Below, piece by piece: positions 1-6,373 of a stretch of DNA of 22,179 nt (its first letter is position 1; every line of letters begins with the position of its first letter). The notes beneath the pieces were generated by a model. The model was not told the DNA's origin, ran no database searches, and saw only the letters and a program-made list of their open reading frames with translations. The translations under genes and the position numbers were made by a program. Origin of the DNA: a virus; IMG/VR virus record IMGVR_UViG_3300047362_000894, positions 1 through 22,179 of that record; one strand, written 5' to 3'.

Positions 1-341
1 GTTTTAAAAACAAATGTTCCTGGTTTAACTGTTTGTGTTATAGGATCATTAAAGGAGGTTTCTTCATCAAAAATTAGTAATGCATCTGGCAATGTGCCTC
101 TATCCATTTGTATGCCTGAAGTTTTTTCAGTAATACCTGCGCCAGCTTCTCCTTTGTTAAGAACAATTACATTATCTACTAAATCTATGTTAGTTGTGTT
201 AACAGTTGTCTGTGTTCCTGCAACTAGTAAATTACCTGTTAGGCTTACTGAGCCGCTACTGCCAGTATCAAACGTAATTGTTTGACCATCTTGTACCTTT
301 ACTCTGTAATCTCCTGAATTTACATTTAGTGTTTTTGACAT
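1..341 (-). CDS. Structural (tail fibre/appendage-like) protein, N-terminal part
   Basis: The gene begins at 341 and runs off the left edge of the window, so only about 113 N-terminal residues are seen, with no stop. An AAGGA ribosome site lies about 7 bases before the ATG. The protein starts MSKTLNVNSGDYRV and then has a Gly/Thr/Val-rich beta stretch followed by the pattern VNTTNIDLVDNVIVLNKG at about residues 54-71. Patterns of this kind (beta-rich, TTN..V.DN.I.LN.G) are common in phage tail fibres and other virion appendages of T4-like marine phages. It lies downstream of another structural gene in the same direction. The family call is by pattern only; the rest of the protein could change it. 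Confidence 0.55.
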   Translation of the reverse strand, partial: MSKTLNVNSGDYRVKVQDGQTITFDTGSSGSVSLTGNLLVAGTQTTVNTTNIDLVDNVIVLNKGEAGAGITEKTSGIQMDRGTLPDALLIFDEETSFNDPITQTVKPGTFVFK

Positions 342-360
342 TTATAATTCCTTAAAGTAA

Positions 361-382
361 TGGGGGTAATTAAATACCCCCA
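361..382 (-). repeat. Perfect intercistronic hairpin
   Basis: TGGGGGTA and TACCCCCA form a perfect 8-bp stem around a 6-base AT loop, between the stop of the 154-aa gene and the start of the next minus-strand gene. No run of T follows on the minus strand, so it is a weak terminator candidate. It may instead be an mRNA-processing or stability hairpin that sets unequal expression of the two genes. Confidence 0.5.
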
Positions 383-389
383 AAAACAT

Positions 390-854
390 TTATGCGTCTT
401 CTGTTAGATCGTCGTCGTCAGTACCTGATAATGTGTTATCATCACCAGCTTCTTCCATTCTAACTAATCCAGCCGCGGCCGCACCTGTTAGAGCGTATTT
501 TAACGATGCTCCACCTGTTAAAGCATTTGATCCAGTAGCACTTGGAGATGCTACAGTAACTTTACGTCCTGTAATTTTTGCAACTCCGTAAGTTTCTGAA
601 TCTGCACCTTGTACTGAGATTGACATTTGTCCTGCTGTTAAGTTAGCAGGTAGTACACCTGTTTTTATTGTACAATCAAATAATCCAGCTGTTCCAATTT
701 CTTCAACACGGAACTTTTTAGATCCAAGTTGCTTTACGATATAGCCTTCTTTAACTGCTGTACCGTTGTGAAAATTTACTTTGATTTCTGTTGAGCCTGC
801 TGTAGGTCCTGTTCCCGCTACACCAAACATTCTTTTATTAAGTGGTCTTCCCAT
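390..854 (-). CDS. Small virion structural protein (T4-like marine phage family)
   Basis: 154 residues starting MGRPLNKRMFG, preceded by a strong AGGAG site. The protein is rich in Gly, Ala, Thr and Val, is predicted mostly beta, and ends in a very acidic tail (TDDDDLTEDA). The N-terminus MGRPLNK and the overall make-up resemble small virion proteins of T4-like cyanophages; I know of no assigned function. A late-promoter-like octamer (GATAAATA, 948-955) sits about 95 bases upstream, inside the end of the preceding gene, which fits late expression. It is followed after 48 bases by another structural gene. No membrane segment or enzyme motif is seen. Confidence 0.55.
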   Translation of the reverse strand: MGRPLNKRMFGVAGTGPTAGSTEIKVNFHNGTAVKEGYIVKQLGSKKFRVEEIGTAGLFDCTIKTGVLPANLTAGQMSISVQGADSETYGVAKITGRKVTVASPSATGSNALTGGASLKYALTGAAAAGLVRMEEAGDDNTLSGTDDDDLTEDA

Positions 855-934
855 TTTTTTCTCCTATATAAGTAGTCCAATGCCCGTTCTATGAGCTACG
901 CTGTGGGTACAGCATAAGTCCGCCTTGCGGCACA

Positions 935-1336
935 CTATCGACACAAGTATTTATCATTCCTAATATGATTAATAAAAAAACGTATGTGATCAAAGTGTTT
1001 TGCTAAGGTTTCAAATAATTCTATGTTTAAAGCAGTTGTACATCTGTTGTAACTAATTTTGCCAATACTTGAGTAATATTTTACATCTATTCCGTATTCA
1101 GGAAATAATCCCGTAACGAACAAGCATGTGTCGCCTAGTGTTTTTGCATCTCTAGAGTGTTTTATTTCTAACATAGATTCAGCAAAAGTTTTTGTAGGTA
1201 GGAAATCAGATTTGTCAACATGAGAAGCAAGCAACAAAACAACATAGTGTTCGATGTACTCTGGCATTTCAATGCCGGTTCTATCACGTGTATCTTTTAC
1301 AACGTCATAGAAAGCTGAGGCGTACTCGTCTCTCAT
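935..1336 (-). CDS. Conserved uncharacterised protein
   Basis: 133 residues. Visible landmarks are a hydrophobic helix around residues 27-40, the block LGDTCLFVTGLFPE at 67-80, and YYSSIGKISYN at 87-97. I recognise this arrangement (LGD..LF..G.FPE followed by YY...G...Y) from small bacterial proteins of unknown function, so a cellular origin is possible. No catalytic motif, signal peptide or membrane segment is clear. The start at 1336 has no good ribosome site and lies only 15 bases beyond the terminator of the upstream ncRNA; a later ATG at residue 24 is possible but would cut into the conserved region. A CTAAATA sequence lies immediately upstream of the start. Confidence 0.6.
   Translation of the reverse strand: MRDEYASAFYDVVKDTRDRTGIEMPEYIEHYVVLLLASHVDKSDFLPTKTFAESMLEIKHSRDAKTLGDTCLFVTGLFPEYGIDVKYYSSIGKISYNRCTTALNIELFETLAKHFDHIRFFINHIRNDKYLCR
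948..955 (-). promoter_or_regulatory. Candidate late promoter (GATAAATA)
   Basis: On the minus strand the sequence reads GATAAATA, one base off the T4 late octamer TATAAATA and matching the NATAAATA form described for T4-like cyanophages. It would start transcription about 85 bases before the 390-854 gene. The leader would contain two small hairpins (GCTGT/ACAGC and CCGC/GCGG). Confidence 0.45.
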
Positions 1337-1341
1337 ACTAA

Positions 1342-1348
1342 TATTTAG
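1342..1348 (-). promoter_or_regulatory. Weak late-promoter-like CTAAATA
   Basis: CTAAATA on the minus strand, 6 bases before the ATG of the 935-1336 gene. If used, transcription would start almost at the ATG, giving a leaderless or near-leaderless message. It may be chance in AT-rich DNA. Confidence 0.2.
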
Positions 1349-1353
1349 TCAAG

Positions 1354-1378
1354 AAAAAAGACACCGAAGTGCCTTTTT
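1354..1378 (-). terminator. Intrinsic terminator of the ncRNA
   Basis: On the minus strand a 10-bp stem (AAAAAGGCAC with GTGTCTTTTT) closes on a UUCG tetraloop and runs into six T residues. The single wobble pair (G1372 with U1361) is G-U on the minus strand but would be a C-A mismatch on the plus strand, so the minus strand is the intended one. It ends the transcript starting near 1598 and isolates the gene at 935-1336 from it. Confidence 0.85.
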
Positions 1379-1598
1379 AATATAAGCAAAATAGGTAGGA
1401 CTTGGGTACACCTACAAGCACGGACCGAAATACCATTTCTAAACCGTACAACCTGTCCCCGCGGGTTAGTGCGATGTGACTCAGCGTATTTCTACTACCA
1501 AGCCTGGGTACCACCCCTGGACAGTCAAGTTCGACTCTTTTGGTAGGAGCCTCTTCCTTGCACTATAAACAAAAATTAATTACTTTTTTGTTGCTTAT
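1354..1598 (-). ncRNA. Structured noncoding RNA of unknown class, with own promoter and terminator
   Basis: A minus-strand transcript of about 245 nt is bounded by a sigma70-type promoter (1605-1633) and a UUCG terminator. It is clearly less AT-rich than the surrounding spacers and has no reading frame with a ribosome site. The ends pair: ATAAGCAA (1598-1591) with TTGCTTAT (1389-1382), 8 perfect bp. Inside, TAGTGC (1565-1560) pairs with GCACTA (1472-1467), and this encloses CTACCAA (1546-1540) paired with TTGGTAG (1501-1495). A 3' hairpin has ACGG/CCGT (1447-1444 with 1423-1420) around GAAAT-GGT-ATTTC. GGAC/GTCC (1458-1455 with 1401-1398) would form the base of that domain. This is a closed multi-branch fold, typical of a stable functional RNA. 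It lacks tRNA, tmRNA and RNase P signatures that I can recognise, and is not the single irregular rod of 6S RNA. The exact fold is inferred by eye. Confidence 0.7.
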
Positions 1599-1604
1599 GT
1601 ACTT

Positions 1605-1633
1605 AATATAACAGACTTTATATATAAAGTCAA
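1605..1633 (-). promoter_or_regulatory. sigma70-type promoter for the ncRNA
   Basis: Minus strand: -35 TTGACT at 1633-1628, 17-base spacer, -10 TATATT at 1610-1605, giving a start near 1598. That start coincides with the first base of the RNA's closing stem. The -35 context GTTGACTTTAT is shared with the gp55 promoter of this window. Confidence 0.75.
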
Positions 1634-1652
1634 CCTCTTTTTTACCAAAATA

Positions 1653-1805
1653 TTAAATTTTTTGTAATCTAGGGTCTGTACTAAGTATGTTCTTTTCAGC
1701 TCTTGGTCTAGATAGACGATTTTCAGCCATTTTGCGTACTATTGCTTTATGTGCTAGTTCCGTTTTTCTCTTTTTGCGAGCTATTTCGAAGTCTTTATGA
1801 TTCAT
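1653..1805 (-). CDS. Small basic protein of unknown function (50 aa)
   Basis: A short reading frame of 50 residues starts at 1805 behind an excellent ribosome site (GAGGAG, about 7 bases before the ATG) and stops at 1653. The protein begins MNHKDFEIARKKRK and is strongly basic and helical (many Lys and Arg), with a C-terminal stretch RLSRPRAEKNILSTDPRL. Such small basic phage proteins often bind nucleic acid or a host factor, but nothing here identifies a target. It lies between speD and the ncRNA promoter, whose -35 box starts 20 bases after the stop. The strong ribosome site and amino-acid make-up argue that it is real; I do not recognise a family. Confidence 0.6.
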   Translation of the reverse strand: MNHKDFEIARKKRKTELAHKAIVRKMAENRLSRPRAEKNILSTDPRLQKI

Positions 1806-1881
1806 GACACTCTCCTCGTTAAAGTTAAGTGCGTTCCTTCGCTAATGCTACTTCCGGGCTAATTGCCTGAACGTTGTATTA

Positions 1882-2253
1882 TTATTTAGTATCTAGTACT
1901 TGAATAAATTCGTTTTCTCTGTCCAAATATTTAAAGTCAATCTTTACTGGATCAAACTTATCTAACGCATCAAATACTATTCGTGTGTCTAACTCTCCAC
2001 AAGTATAGACGTCTAATTGTATTAGTTTTGGAGATTGTTCGTCCCATATGTGTATTGCTACATGTGATGTTTCAATGATGGTAACGCAAGTAAATCCTTT
2101 GTTACCTTTCATATCACAATACTTAACATAAGGTCCCATCATAATCTTCATACCAATGTCTCTAATTAAATTAGAGGCCCAATCAGTAATAGTTTGTTCG
2201 CATATTGGAGGATTACTTACTTCTGCTCGTACTATTAAATGTTTATGTTTCAT
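1882..2253 (-). CDS. speD: S-adenosylmethionine decarboxylase (SpeD)
   Basis: SpeD removes the carboxyl group of S-adenosylmethionine to give the aminopropyl donor for spermidine synthesis; the enzyme cleaves itself to make a pyruvoyl cofactor. The 123-residue length fits the short prokaryotic class. The key block is ETSHVAIHIW at residues 61-70: Ser63 would become the pyruvoyl group and His64/His68 lie in the usual positions. It is followed by DVYTCG at 81-86 with the catalytic Cys85. The gene has its own sigma70-type promoter with a very short leader (about 13 bases) and no clear ribosome site. It stands apart from the capsid gene, which ends in a terminator just upstream. speD is a known auxiliary metabolic gene of T4-like marine phages, thought to support polyamine supply during DNA replication or packaging; that role here is inference. 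Confidence 0.9.
   Translation of the reverse strand: MKHKHLIVRAEVSNPPICEQTITDWASNLIRDIGMKIMMGPYVKYCDMKGNKGFTCVTIIETSHVAIHIWDEQSPKLIQLDVYTCGELDTRIVFDALDKFDPVKIDFKYLDRENEFIQVLDTK
1883..1889 (-). promoter_or_regulatory. Weak late-promoter-like CTAAATA upstream of the 50-aa gene
   Basis: CTAAATA on the minus strand overlaps the stop codon of speD (ACT AAA TAA). It lies about 80 bases before the 50-aa gene. The leader contains a hairpin-like AAGTAGCATT ... AACGCACTT pairing just before the ribosome site. The match may arise simply from a Lys-stop codon pair. Confidence 0.25.
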
Positions 2254-2272
2254 AACTTATAGTTTATATTAA

Positions 2273-2301
2273 GTTATACCTTATTTGAAACAAAATGTCA
2301 A
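2273..2301 (-). promoter_or_regulatory. sigma70-type promoter for speD
   Basis: Minus strand: -35 TTGACA (2301-2296), 17-base spacer, -10 TATAAC (2278-2273). The predicted start near 2266 leaves only about 13 bases before the speD ATG. It lies directly after the gp23 terminator, so speD is uncoupled from the late head operon. Confidence 0.7.
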
Positions 2302-2316
2302 CCAGAAAATTTAGTC

Positions 2317-2344
2317 AAAAAAATAGGCGCCGTAGCGCCTATTT
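2317..2344 (-). terminator. Intrinsic terminator after gp23
   Basis: A perfect 10-bp stem (AAATAGGCGC with GCGCCTATTT) with a 4-base loop is followed on the minus strand by a run of seven T. It begins 20 bases after the capsid gene stop and closes the head operon. Confidence 0.85.
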
Positions 2345-2364
2345 TGTATTTTGTAACTTAAGAC

Positions 2365-3537
2365 TTAGCTAAAGCTAACGTTAGCAATGCTAACACGAGC
2401 TAGGTAGTCTGCTGCGTTACCTAATGAACTTGCAGTGTTGTTTAGCTCAACATATCCGTATCTAGTCATGAATGACACAACTGGTTCGAATGATGTTGGA
2501 TCTAATACAACGCCACTTGACATTAGTGGGATATATGGGCAATAGAACGCTGCTGCGTCTGATTCGCTTGATCCCTTGTAACCTACAAGTACGTCTTGTG
2601 CATCAGCAGCATATGTGTTTACATATACTTTCATTGCATTGTTTAAAGTACCAACCATTTTAGTATTAGTTGGAGCTTCAAATGTGCCTTCAGTTGTTCT
2701 TGCGAACGCTGAAGTTGTTGCTGATTGAAGTACTGTTAATGCATACGGACTTACAACTGCCCAGTTACCTGCGCCTCTACGTGTACGTTGTGCAATTTTG
2801 TTACTTGCGCGGTTGATCATAACAGCTAATGCTGCATGCTCGTCACCTACGAAAGTAGCTGTTCCTGATACACCAGCTTGATCATACTGAGTATCTGCTT
2901 CAGCTGTTCCTGCTAATGTGTATAGTGAACCAAGTACTTCTTGGTCAATCTCAGCTGTAATTTCTTGAGCTAAAGCAGCCATAATTTCTGCTTCAACATC
3001 AATACCATGCTGTGATTGTGCGTCTTGTGCAGACTCAAAAGTCCAACGTGCTGATAGCTTACGTGATTTAGCTTCAACAGTCTGTTTTAAGATCTGAATA
3101 GACATTTTGTTACCAGCTTCACCTTCTAGTGCTGCTGTGTTTGCCGCTGTTCCTGCTGTCGCACCTGAGTACGCTTCAGCAATTTTGAACGGTGATAGTG
3201 CTTCTTCACCAGCTACAGTACCGCTTGCGCCTGTACCAACTGTATCCGAATAACGAACACGTAGTGTGTGAATTTGCCCTACTGGGCCAGTCATAGGCTG
3301 AACACCAACGATTTCATTAGCAATGACTGTTGGCATTACACGTCTGATGACGGGTAAAATAACTCTGTTAAGAGTTGCGACGTTACCGGCGGATGTTGCA
3401 CCTGCGCCTGCAGTTTCTGACAAATACTTGCGTGTATTTTCCAGTGTAGCTGACATTACAGATTTCTTTGTGCCTGCTAGGCCTTCAAGAAGTGCGCTCT
3501 TCGTATCCAGCCAGCGACTTTCTAATAGTTCTGACAT
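2365..3537 (-). CDS. 23: Major capsid protein gp23
   Basis: Forms the hexameric lattice of the prolate head. The protein is 390 residues, shorter than T4 gp23 (about 520) and than most cyanophage versions. It is recognised by the N-terminal region NVATLNRVILPVIRRVMPTV (about 52-71), the following IANEIVGVQPMTGPVGQI and the TLRVRYSD stretch, which are typical of gp23. The T4 protease gp21 cuts after (L/I)-x-E. Two such sites occur near the N-terminus, after Glu18 (LLE/G) and after Glu41 (LSE/T), either of which could be the maturation cut. A strong AAGGAG site precedes the ATG. The gene follows gp22 by 10 bases and is closed by a terminator, the T4 order 21-22-23. No separate gp24 vertex gene is seen in the window. 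Confidence 0.95.
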   Translation of the reverse strand: MSELLESRWLDTKSALLEGLAGTKKSVMSATLENTRKYLSETAGAGATSAGNVATLNRVILPVIRRVMPTVIANEIVGVQPMTGPVGQIHTLRVRYSDTVGTGASGTVAGEEALSPFKIAEAYSGATAGTAANTAALEGEAGNKMSIQILKQTVEAKSRKLSARWTFESAQDAQSQHGIDVEAEIMAALAQEITAEIDQEVLGSLYTLAGTAEADTQYDQAGVSGTATFVGDEHAALAVMINRASNKIAQRTRRGAGNWAVVSPYALTVLQSATTSAFARTTEGTFEAPTNTKMVGTLNNAMKVYVNTYAADAQDVLVGYKGSSESDAAAFYCPYIPLMSSGVVLDPTSFEPVVSFMTRYGYVELNNTASSLGNAADYLARVSIANVSFS

Positions 3538-3547
3538 AGTTTTCTCC

Positions 3548-4639
3548 TTAATTTAAACCAGCTAAACGTCTAATGTCAACGACATTATCGTCTTGCTTTG
3601 AACTAACGTTAGTTTGTTTTCTATTGCCTGTGATTTCTGTGCCTTCTGTAATTACTGCCTTCTGCTTCGCTGGAGATTTACCATCAATTACTGACGGTAG
3701 GTACTTGTCAAATGCAGATTGTAGTCTGTTTGTTTGTACTGATTCCAGTAAATCTGTCATGATTTCTTGTTCTGCTCTGTTTAGTGGGCTTAACAATCCA
3801 TCAATAGTTTCTTTGCGCTCAGCGATTTGTGCCATACGCTTAACTTCGTTCGCCTTAGACTCAGCTAAAACTTTTGCTTTTGTTGCAAATGCTTTTGCTT
3901 CAGCTAGTTGTTTGTCTTTAACTGCAACTACATTCATAAGTTTTGCAACTTCTGAATTTTCATTCAGATGACTTGTTGCGTACTCAGATGCAAATGCTTC
4001 AAACATTTTGCGACCGAAATCGTTCTTACGTGCTTCTTCAATATCTTCTTTTAATGCGCTAATCTCACCCTTAAGAGTGTTTTCAACGATTGTAGATACT
4101 TTATCGGCACTTTTCGCAATGAAGTTAGTCTTAACTTCAGCAAATTTATTTTTAGCTTCTTTTATAAGTTTGACCTTAGTTTCAGCTAAATCTTTTTTGT
4201 CTTCGTGGAACTCTGCAATTTCTTTAGCAAGTGCATCGACAATAAAGTTCTCAAGCATGCTGAACTTATCAGACATTGCTTTTTGATCTTCATGTAACTC
4301 AGAAACTTCTGTCTTTAGTGATTCTAAAACAAATTTTTGCATTAATTTTGCGTCTTCACGCATTTTAACAGCATATTTTGCTTTAGCTTCAGCTAGTTGT
4401 TTGCGGTCTTCTGCAAACTCAGCAATTTCTTCAGCTAAACGCTCTGAGATCATAGCATCGATAGCCTCAACCATAGTTGATTTATCATGCTCATATTTCT
4501 TAGCAAATTCTTCGCGAAGTTCAGCAGTTGCTTGCTGACGATTCTCTTTGATTTTGCTTTCCCAAGCGCCTTCGATTTCAGCACGTACTTCTTCGGAAAC
4601 TACATCGTTTTCAAAAAGTGTTTTAAGTGCGTCCAACAT
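3548..4639 (-). CDS. 22: Prohead core scaffold protein gp22
   Basis: 363 residues, almost entirely charged alpha-helix and coiled coil rich in Glu, Lys and Ala, with repeated EIAEF.ED..LAEAK-type segments (about residues 70-85, 140-152) and later LAEAKAFATKAKVLAESK. In T4-like phages gp22 builds the internal core on which gp23 assembles and is then digested by gp21. The identification rests on this composition and on position directly between gp21 and gp23. The C-terminus (DNVVDIRRLAGLN) is the usual conserved end of marine gp22 proteins as I remember it. A strong AAGGAG site precedes the ATG. The internal EIAEFxED repeats look like partial duplications of one helical unit. Confidence 0.88.
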   Translation of the reverse strand: MLDALKTLFENDVVSEEVRAEIEGAWESKIKENRQQATAELREEFAKKYEHDKSTMVEAIDAMISERLAEEIAEFAEDRKQLAEAKAKYAVKMREDAKLMQKFVLESLKTEVSELHEDQKAMSDKFSMLENFIVDALAKEIAEFHEDKKDLAETKVKLIKEAKNKFAEVKTNFIAKSADKVSTIVENTLKGEISALKEDIEEARKNDFGRKMFEAFASEYATSHLNENSEVAKLMNVVAVKDKQLAEAKAFATKAKVLAESKANEVKRMAQIAERKETIDGLLSPLNRAEQEIMTDLLESVQTNRLQSAFDKYLPSVIDGKSPAKQKAVITEGTEITGNRKQTNVSSKQDDNVVDIRRLAGLN

Positions 4640-4653
4640 ATTATGTTCTCCTT

Positions 4654-5286
4654 TTATTGGAGTCTACTGATTATATTAATCAGAGATTCTTTTAAGTATT
4701 TTTGTGCCTTTGTGTCGTGTTTAGTTGCCTGTGCAAGTTCGTATGCCTTCATTCCTCCACGTGCATTCATTAAATGTTCGTAAATTGGTGTCGGATACGC
4801 ACCAGGGGCGCTAGGCTGAGCCACAACGTCCACAGTGATTATTTCGAAATCAGAAACTTCGTTGCCGCCGTCTTCTGATACATTGCCGCTACCACGCGAT
4901 GAAACACCTAGTTTAACACCATTTTGTATCATAGTGCTAACTAACTGCCCCATCGGAGTTGGTAGAATTTTTAATTTACCATAACCGTTTGCGCCATCCA
5001 TCCAACATTCTTGGATCATATGACTCACGCGGTCTAAGTTAATGTTAAGTCCTTCTGGATGATCAACTTCTCCGAGAACTGAATATCCTCCCTGGATTTG
5101 ATCATTGAGAGTTTTGACAGCCCTACCAATTTCGTTTACAGGATATACACGTTGGTTTGCATTACGCACTCCACCTTGTATACAAATACCTTTCATATAA
5201 AGATCTTTGCCCCCATTGGCGTTATCGGTAGACTCAACGACTATATTAGCCTGGTCGAATGTCAGATGCTCTCGTAAGTTTATCAT
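4654..5286 (-). CDS. 21: Prohead maturation protease gp21
   Basis: Serine protease that digests the core and trims head proteins after (L/I)-x-E during maturation. The 210-residue protein carries the expected catalytic His76 in LGEVDHPEG (71-79) and Ser129/Ser130 in GVSSRGSG (127-134), followed by a DFEIITVDVVAQPSAPGA block (146-163) typical of the family. The length matches T4 gp21 (212). The ATG has an AAGGA site; the gene lies 14 bases before gp22 and 16 bases after the acidic core gene, so it is part of one head operon. Its probable substrates in this window are gp22, the acidic core protein, gp23 and the 397-aa protein at 12297-13490. Confidence 0.93.
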   Translation of the reverse strand: MINLREHLTFDQANIVVESTDNANGGKDLYMKGICIQGGVRNANQRVYPVNEIGRAVKTLNDQIQGGYSVLGEVDHPEGLNINLDRVSHMIQECWMDGANGYGKLKILPTPMGQLVSTMIQNGVKLGVSSRGSGNVSEDGGNEVSDFEIITVDVVAQPSAPGAYPTPIYEHLMNARGGMKAYELAQATKHDTKAQKYLKESLINIISRLQ

Positions 5287-5302
5287 TTAAAGTTCCTTAA
5301 CC

Positions 5303-6265
5303 TTAAGAACCGATAGTTGATTTACTATCTGCTCCGCTTTCGCCTGCGCCTTTTTTCTCTGCGCCGTGGCCTTTTGGCTGTGCTTTCATGCTTTTTGATG
5401 CTTTGCCGCCTGGAACGTTAACATTACCAGCTGTTTCATCTTTTGGAGATGTTCCTGCTAGTCCGCCTTCTGTTCCGCCGTTTCCGCCGTCTGCATTCTG
5501 CGCCAAGTTTGAAGCAGTTCCGCCCATGTCATTTGCACTAGCTACAGTTGACTTAGTGTTTGCACCGTTGTCGCCCATTTTAGCTGTTACTTTTTCAACA
5601 TATTCACGCATTGTTTCTGCTTCTGATTTAGATGATTCATCAGTTTCTTCGTCTGCTGCTTCATCTACTTCTTCATCTGATGCTTCGTCGACTTCTTCGT
5701 CAGTTGCTTCAAACGCTACTGATTCTTCTTCAGCTTCGTCGTCACCGTCAGCGTCCATATCCATGTCGCCTTCGTCACCAGCATCTTCGTCTTCGTCACC
5801 CATCATTTTTTCAAATTCTGCTTTAAGATCATCTAAAGCAACTTCTAGATCGTCAACACGATCTTCTACGTCACCTTCGCCACCTTCAGCATCCATATCC
5901 ATATCCATGTCGCCGCCTTCTGCGTCACCGTCCATGTCCATGCCCATTTTGTCCATCATGTCATCAGCTGGATCGCCACCTTCAACTTCAAACTCATCTA
6001 AGTTAAAGTCTTCGTTAGTAGCTTCTTCTTTGTCATCATCTGATGCTTCATCTACTTCTTCGTCTGATGCTTCATCTACTTCTTCGTCTGATGCTTCATC
6101 TACTTCTTCATCTGTAGTTTCATCAACTTCTAGATCTGACTCTAATAGTCCTTCGTAGATATCTCTTGATTTTTCAACCACAATCTCGTGGAATAATTCT
6201 TCTGCTCCAGCTTTGTCTTCGTTGACTAGCTTTTCGAGCATTTCTTCAAATTTATTACTCGCCAT
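5303..6265 (-). CDS. Highly acidic prohead core protein (gp67/gp68 position)
   Basis: 320 residues. The N-terminal 50 residues are an ordinary amphipathic helix (NKFEEMLEKLVNEDKAGAEE), residues about 50-215 are extremely acidic, and the C-terminal 100 are Gly/Ser/Lys-rich and basic. The acidic part contains an eight-residue repeat DEEVDEAS, three to four copies near residues 53-78 and two to three near 190-205, plus Met-Asp runs (MDMDMDAEGG). It lies where T4 keeps the small acidic core genes 67 and 68, just before gp21, and a similarly acidic core protein is usual in marine relatives. I infer a scaffold role, probably with gp21 digestion. A strong AGGAG site precedes the ATG. No sequence-based proof of homology to gp67 is possible by eye. 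Confidence 0.65.
   Translation of the reverse strand: MASNKFEEMLEKLVNEDKAGAEELFHEIVVEKSRDIYEGLLESDLEVDETTDEEVDEASDEEVDEASDEEVDEASDDDKEEATNEDFNLDEFEVEGGDPADDMMDKMGMDMDGDAEGGDMDMDMDAEGGEGDVEDRVDDLEVALDDLKAEFEKMMGDEDEDAGDEGDMDMDADGDDEAEEESVAFEATDEEVDEASDEEVDEAADEETDESSKSEAETMREYVEKVTAKMGDNGANTKSTVASANDMGGTASNLAQNADGGNGGTEGGLAGTSPKDETAGNVNVPGGKASKSMKAQPKGHGAEKKGAGESGADSKSTIGS
5652..5699. repeat. Two copies of the 24-bp repeat (second block)
   Basis: Units 5652-5675 and 5676-5699 match the 24-base unit of the main block at 6039-6110 with a few changes (ctgctgcttcat, ctgatgcttcgtcgac). They encode the same eight-residue acidic motif near the end of the acidic region, about 340 bases from the first block. 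Confidence 0.8.
6039..6134. repeat. 24-bp tandem repeat coding for DEEVDEAS
   Basis: Three head-to-tail copies (6039-6062, 6063-6086, 6087-6110) of a 24-base unit beginning tctgatgcttcatctacttc, identical except for the final base of the third, then a decayed fourth (6111-6134). In-frame period of eight residues. Near-identity at the DNA level points to recent expansion. Confidence 0.9.
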
Positions 6266-6311
6266 TATTTTCTCCTATAAATTGTTGTACCTATGGTAAG
6301 GCTGTCCTTTG

Positions 6312-6319
6312 TATTTAAC
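6312..6319 (-). promoter_or_regulatory. Possible late promoter variant (GTTAAATA)
   Basis: GTTAAATA on the minus strand, about 47 bases before the acidic core gene. It differs from NATAAATA at the second base. It is the only late-like box I find between the 252-aa gene and gp23, so it may drive 67-21-22-23, or those genes may depend on read-through from the portal promoter. Confidence 0.3.
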
Positions 6320-6346
6320 GTATATAGAGAAAAGTGTGTAGAAATA

Positions 6347-6361
6347 GGCTCAAAACGAGCC
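6347..6361. terminator. Weak hairpin between the 252-aa gene and the acidic core gene
   Basis: GGCTC/GAGCC stem with a 5-base loop. On the minus strand it is followed only by TATTTCT, a poor T-run; on the plus strand it is followed by GTTTTT but no plus-strand gene approaches it. Best read as a partial terminator or attenuator inside the head operon. Confidence 0.35.
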
Positions 6362-6373
6362 GTTTTTAAAAAA

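Noticed and set aside
855-945. tRNA-like string in the minus-strand leader (GTAGCTCATAG ... GGGCATTGGACT)
   Set aside because: A D-arm-like stem can be drawn, but no anticodon stem, T arm or acceptor stem follows. Resemblance only.
3551-3579. TTGACA-17-TTAAAT on the minus strand before gp23
   Set aside because: The start would fall inside the gp23 ribosome site, and the boxes are part of the gp22 coding end. Unlikely to work.
5388-6158. Long plus-strand open frame of 256 codons
   Set aside because: It is the mirror of the repetitive acidic core gene; the Ser/Pro-rich product is an artefact of that composition, and there is no ribosome site.
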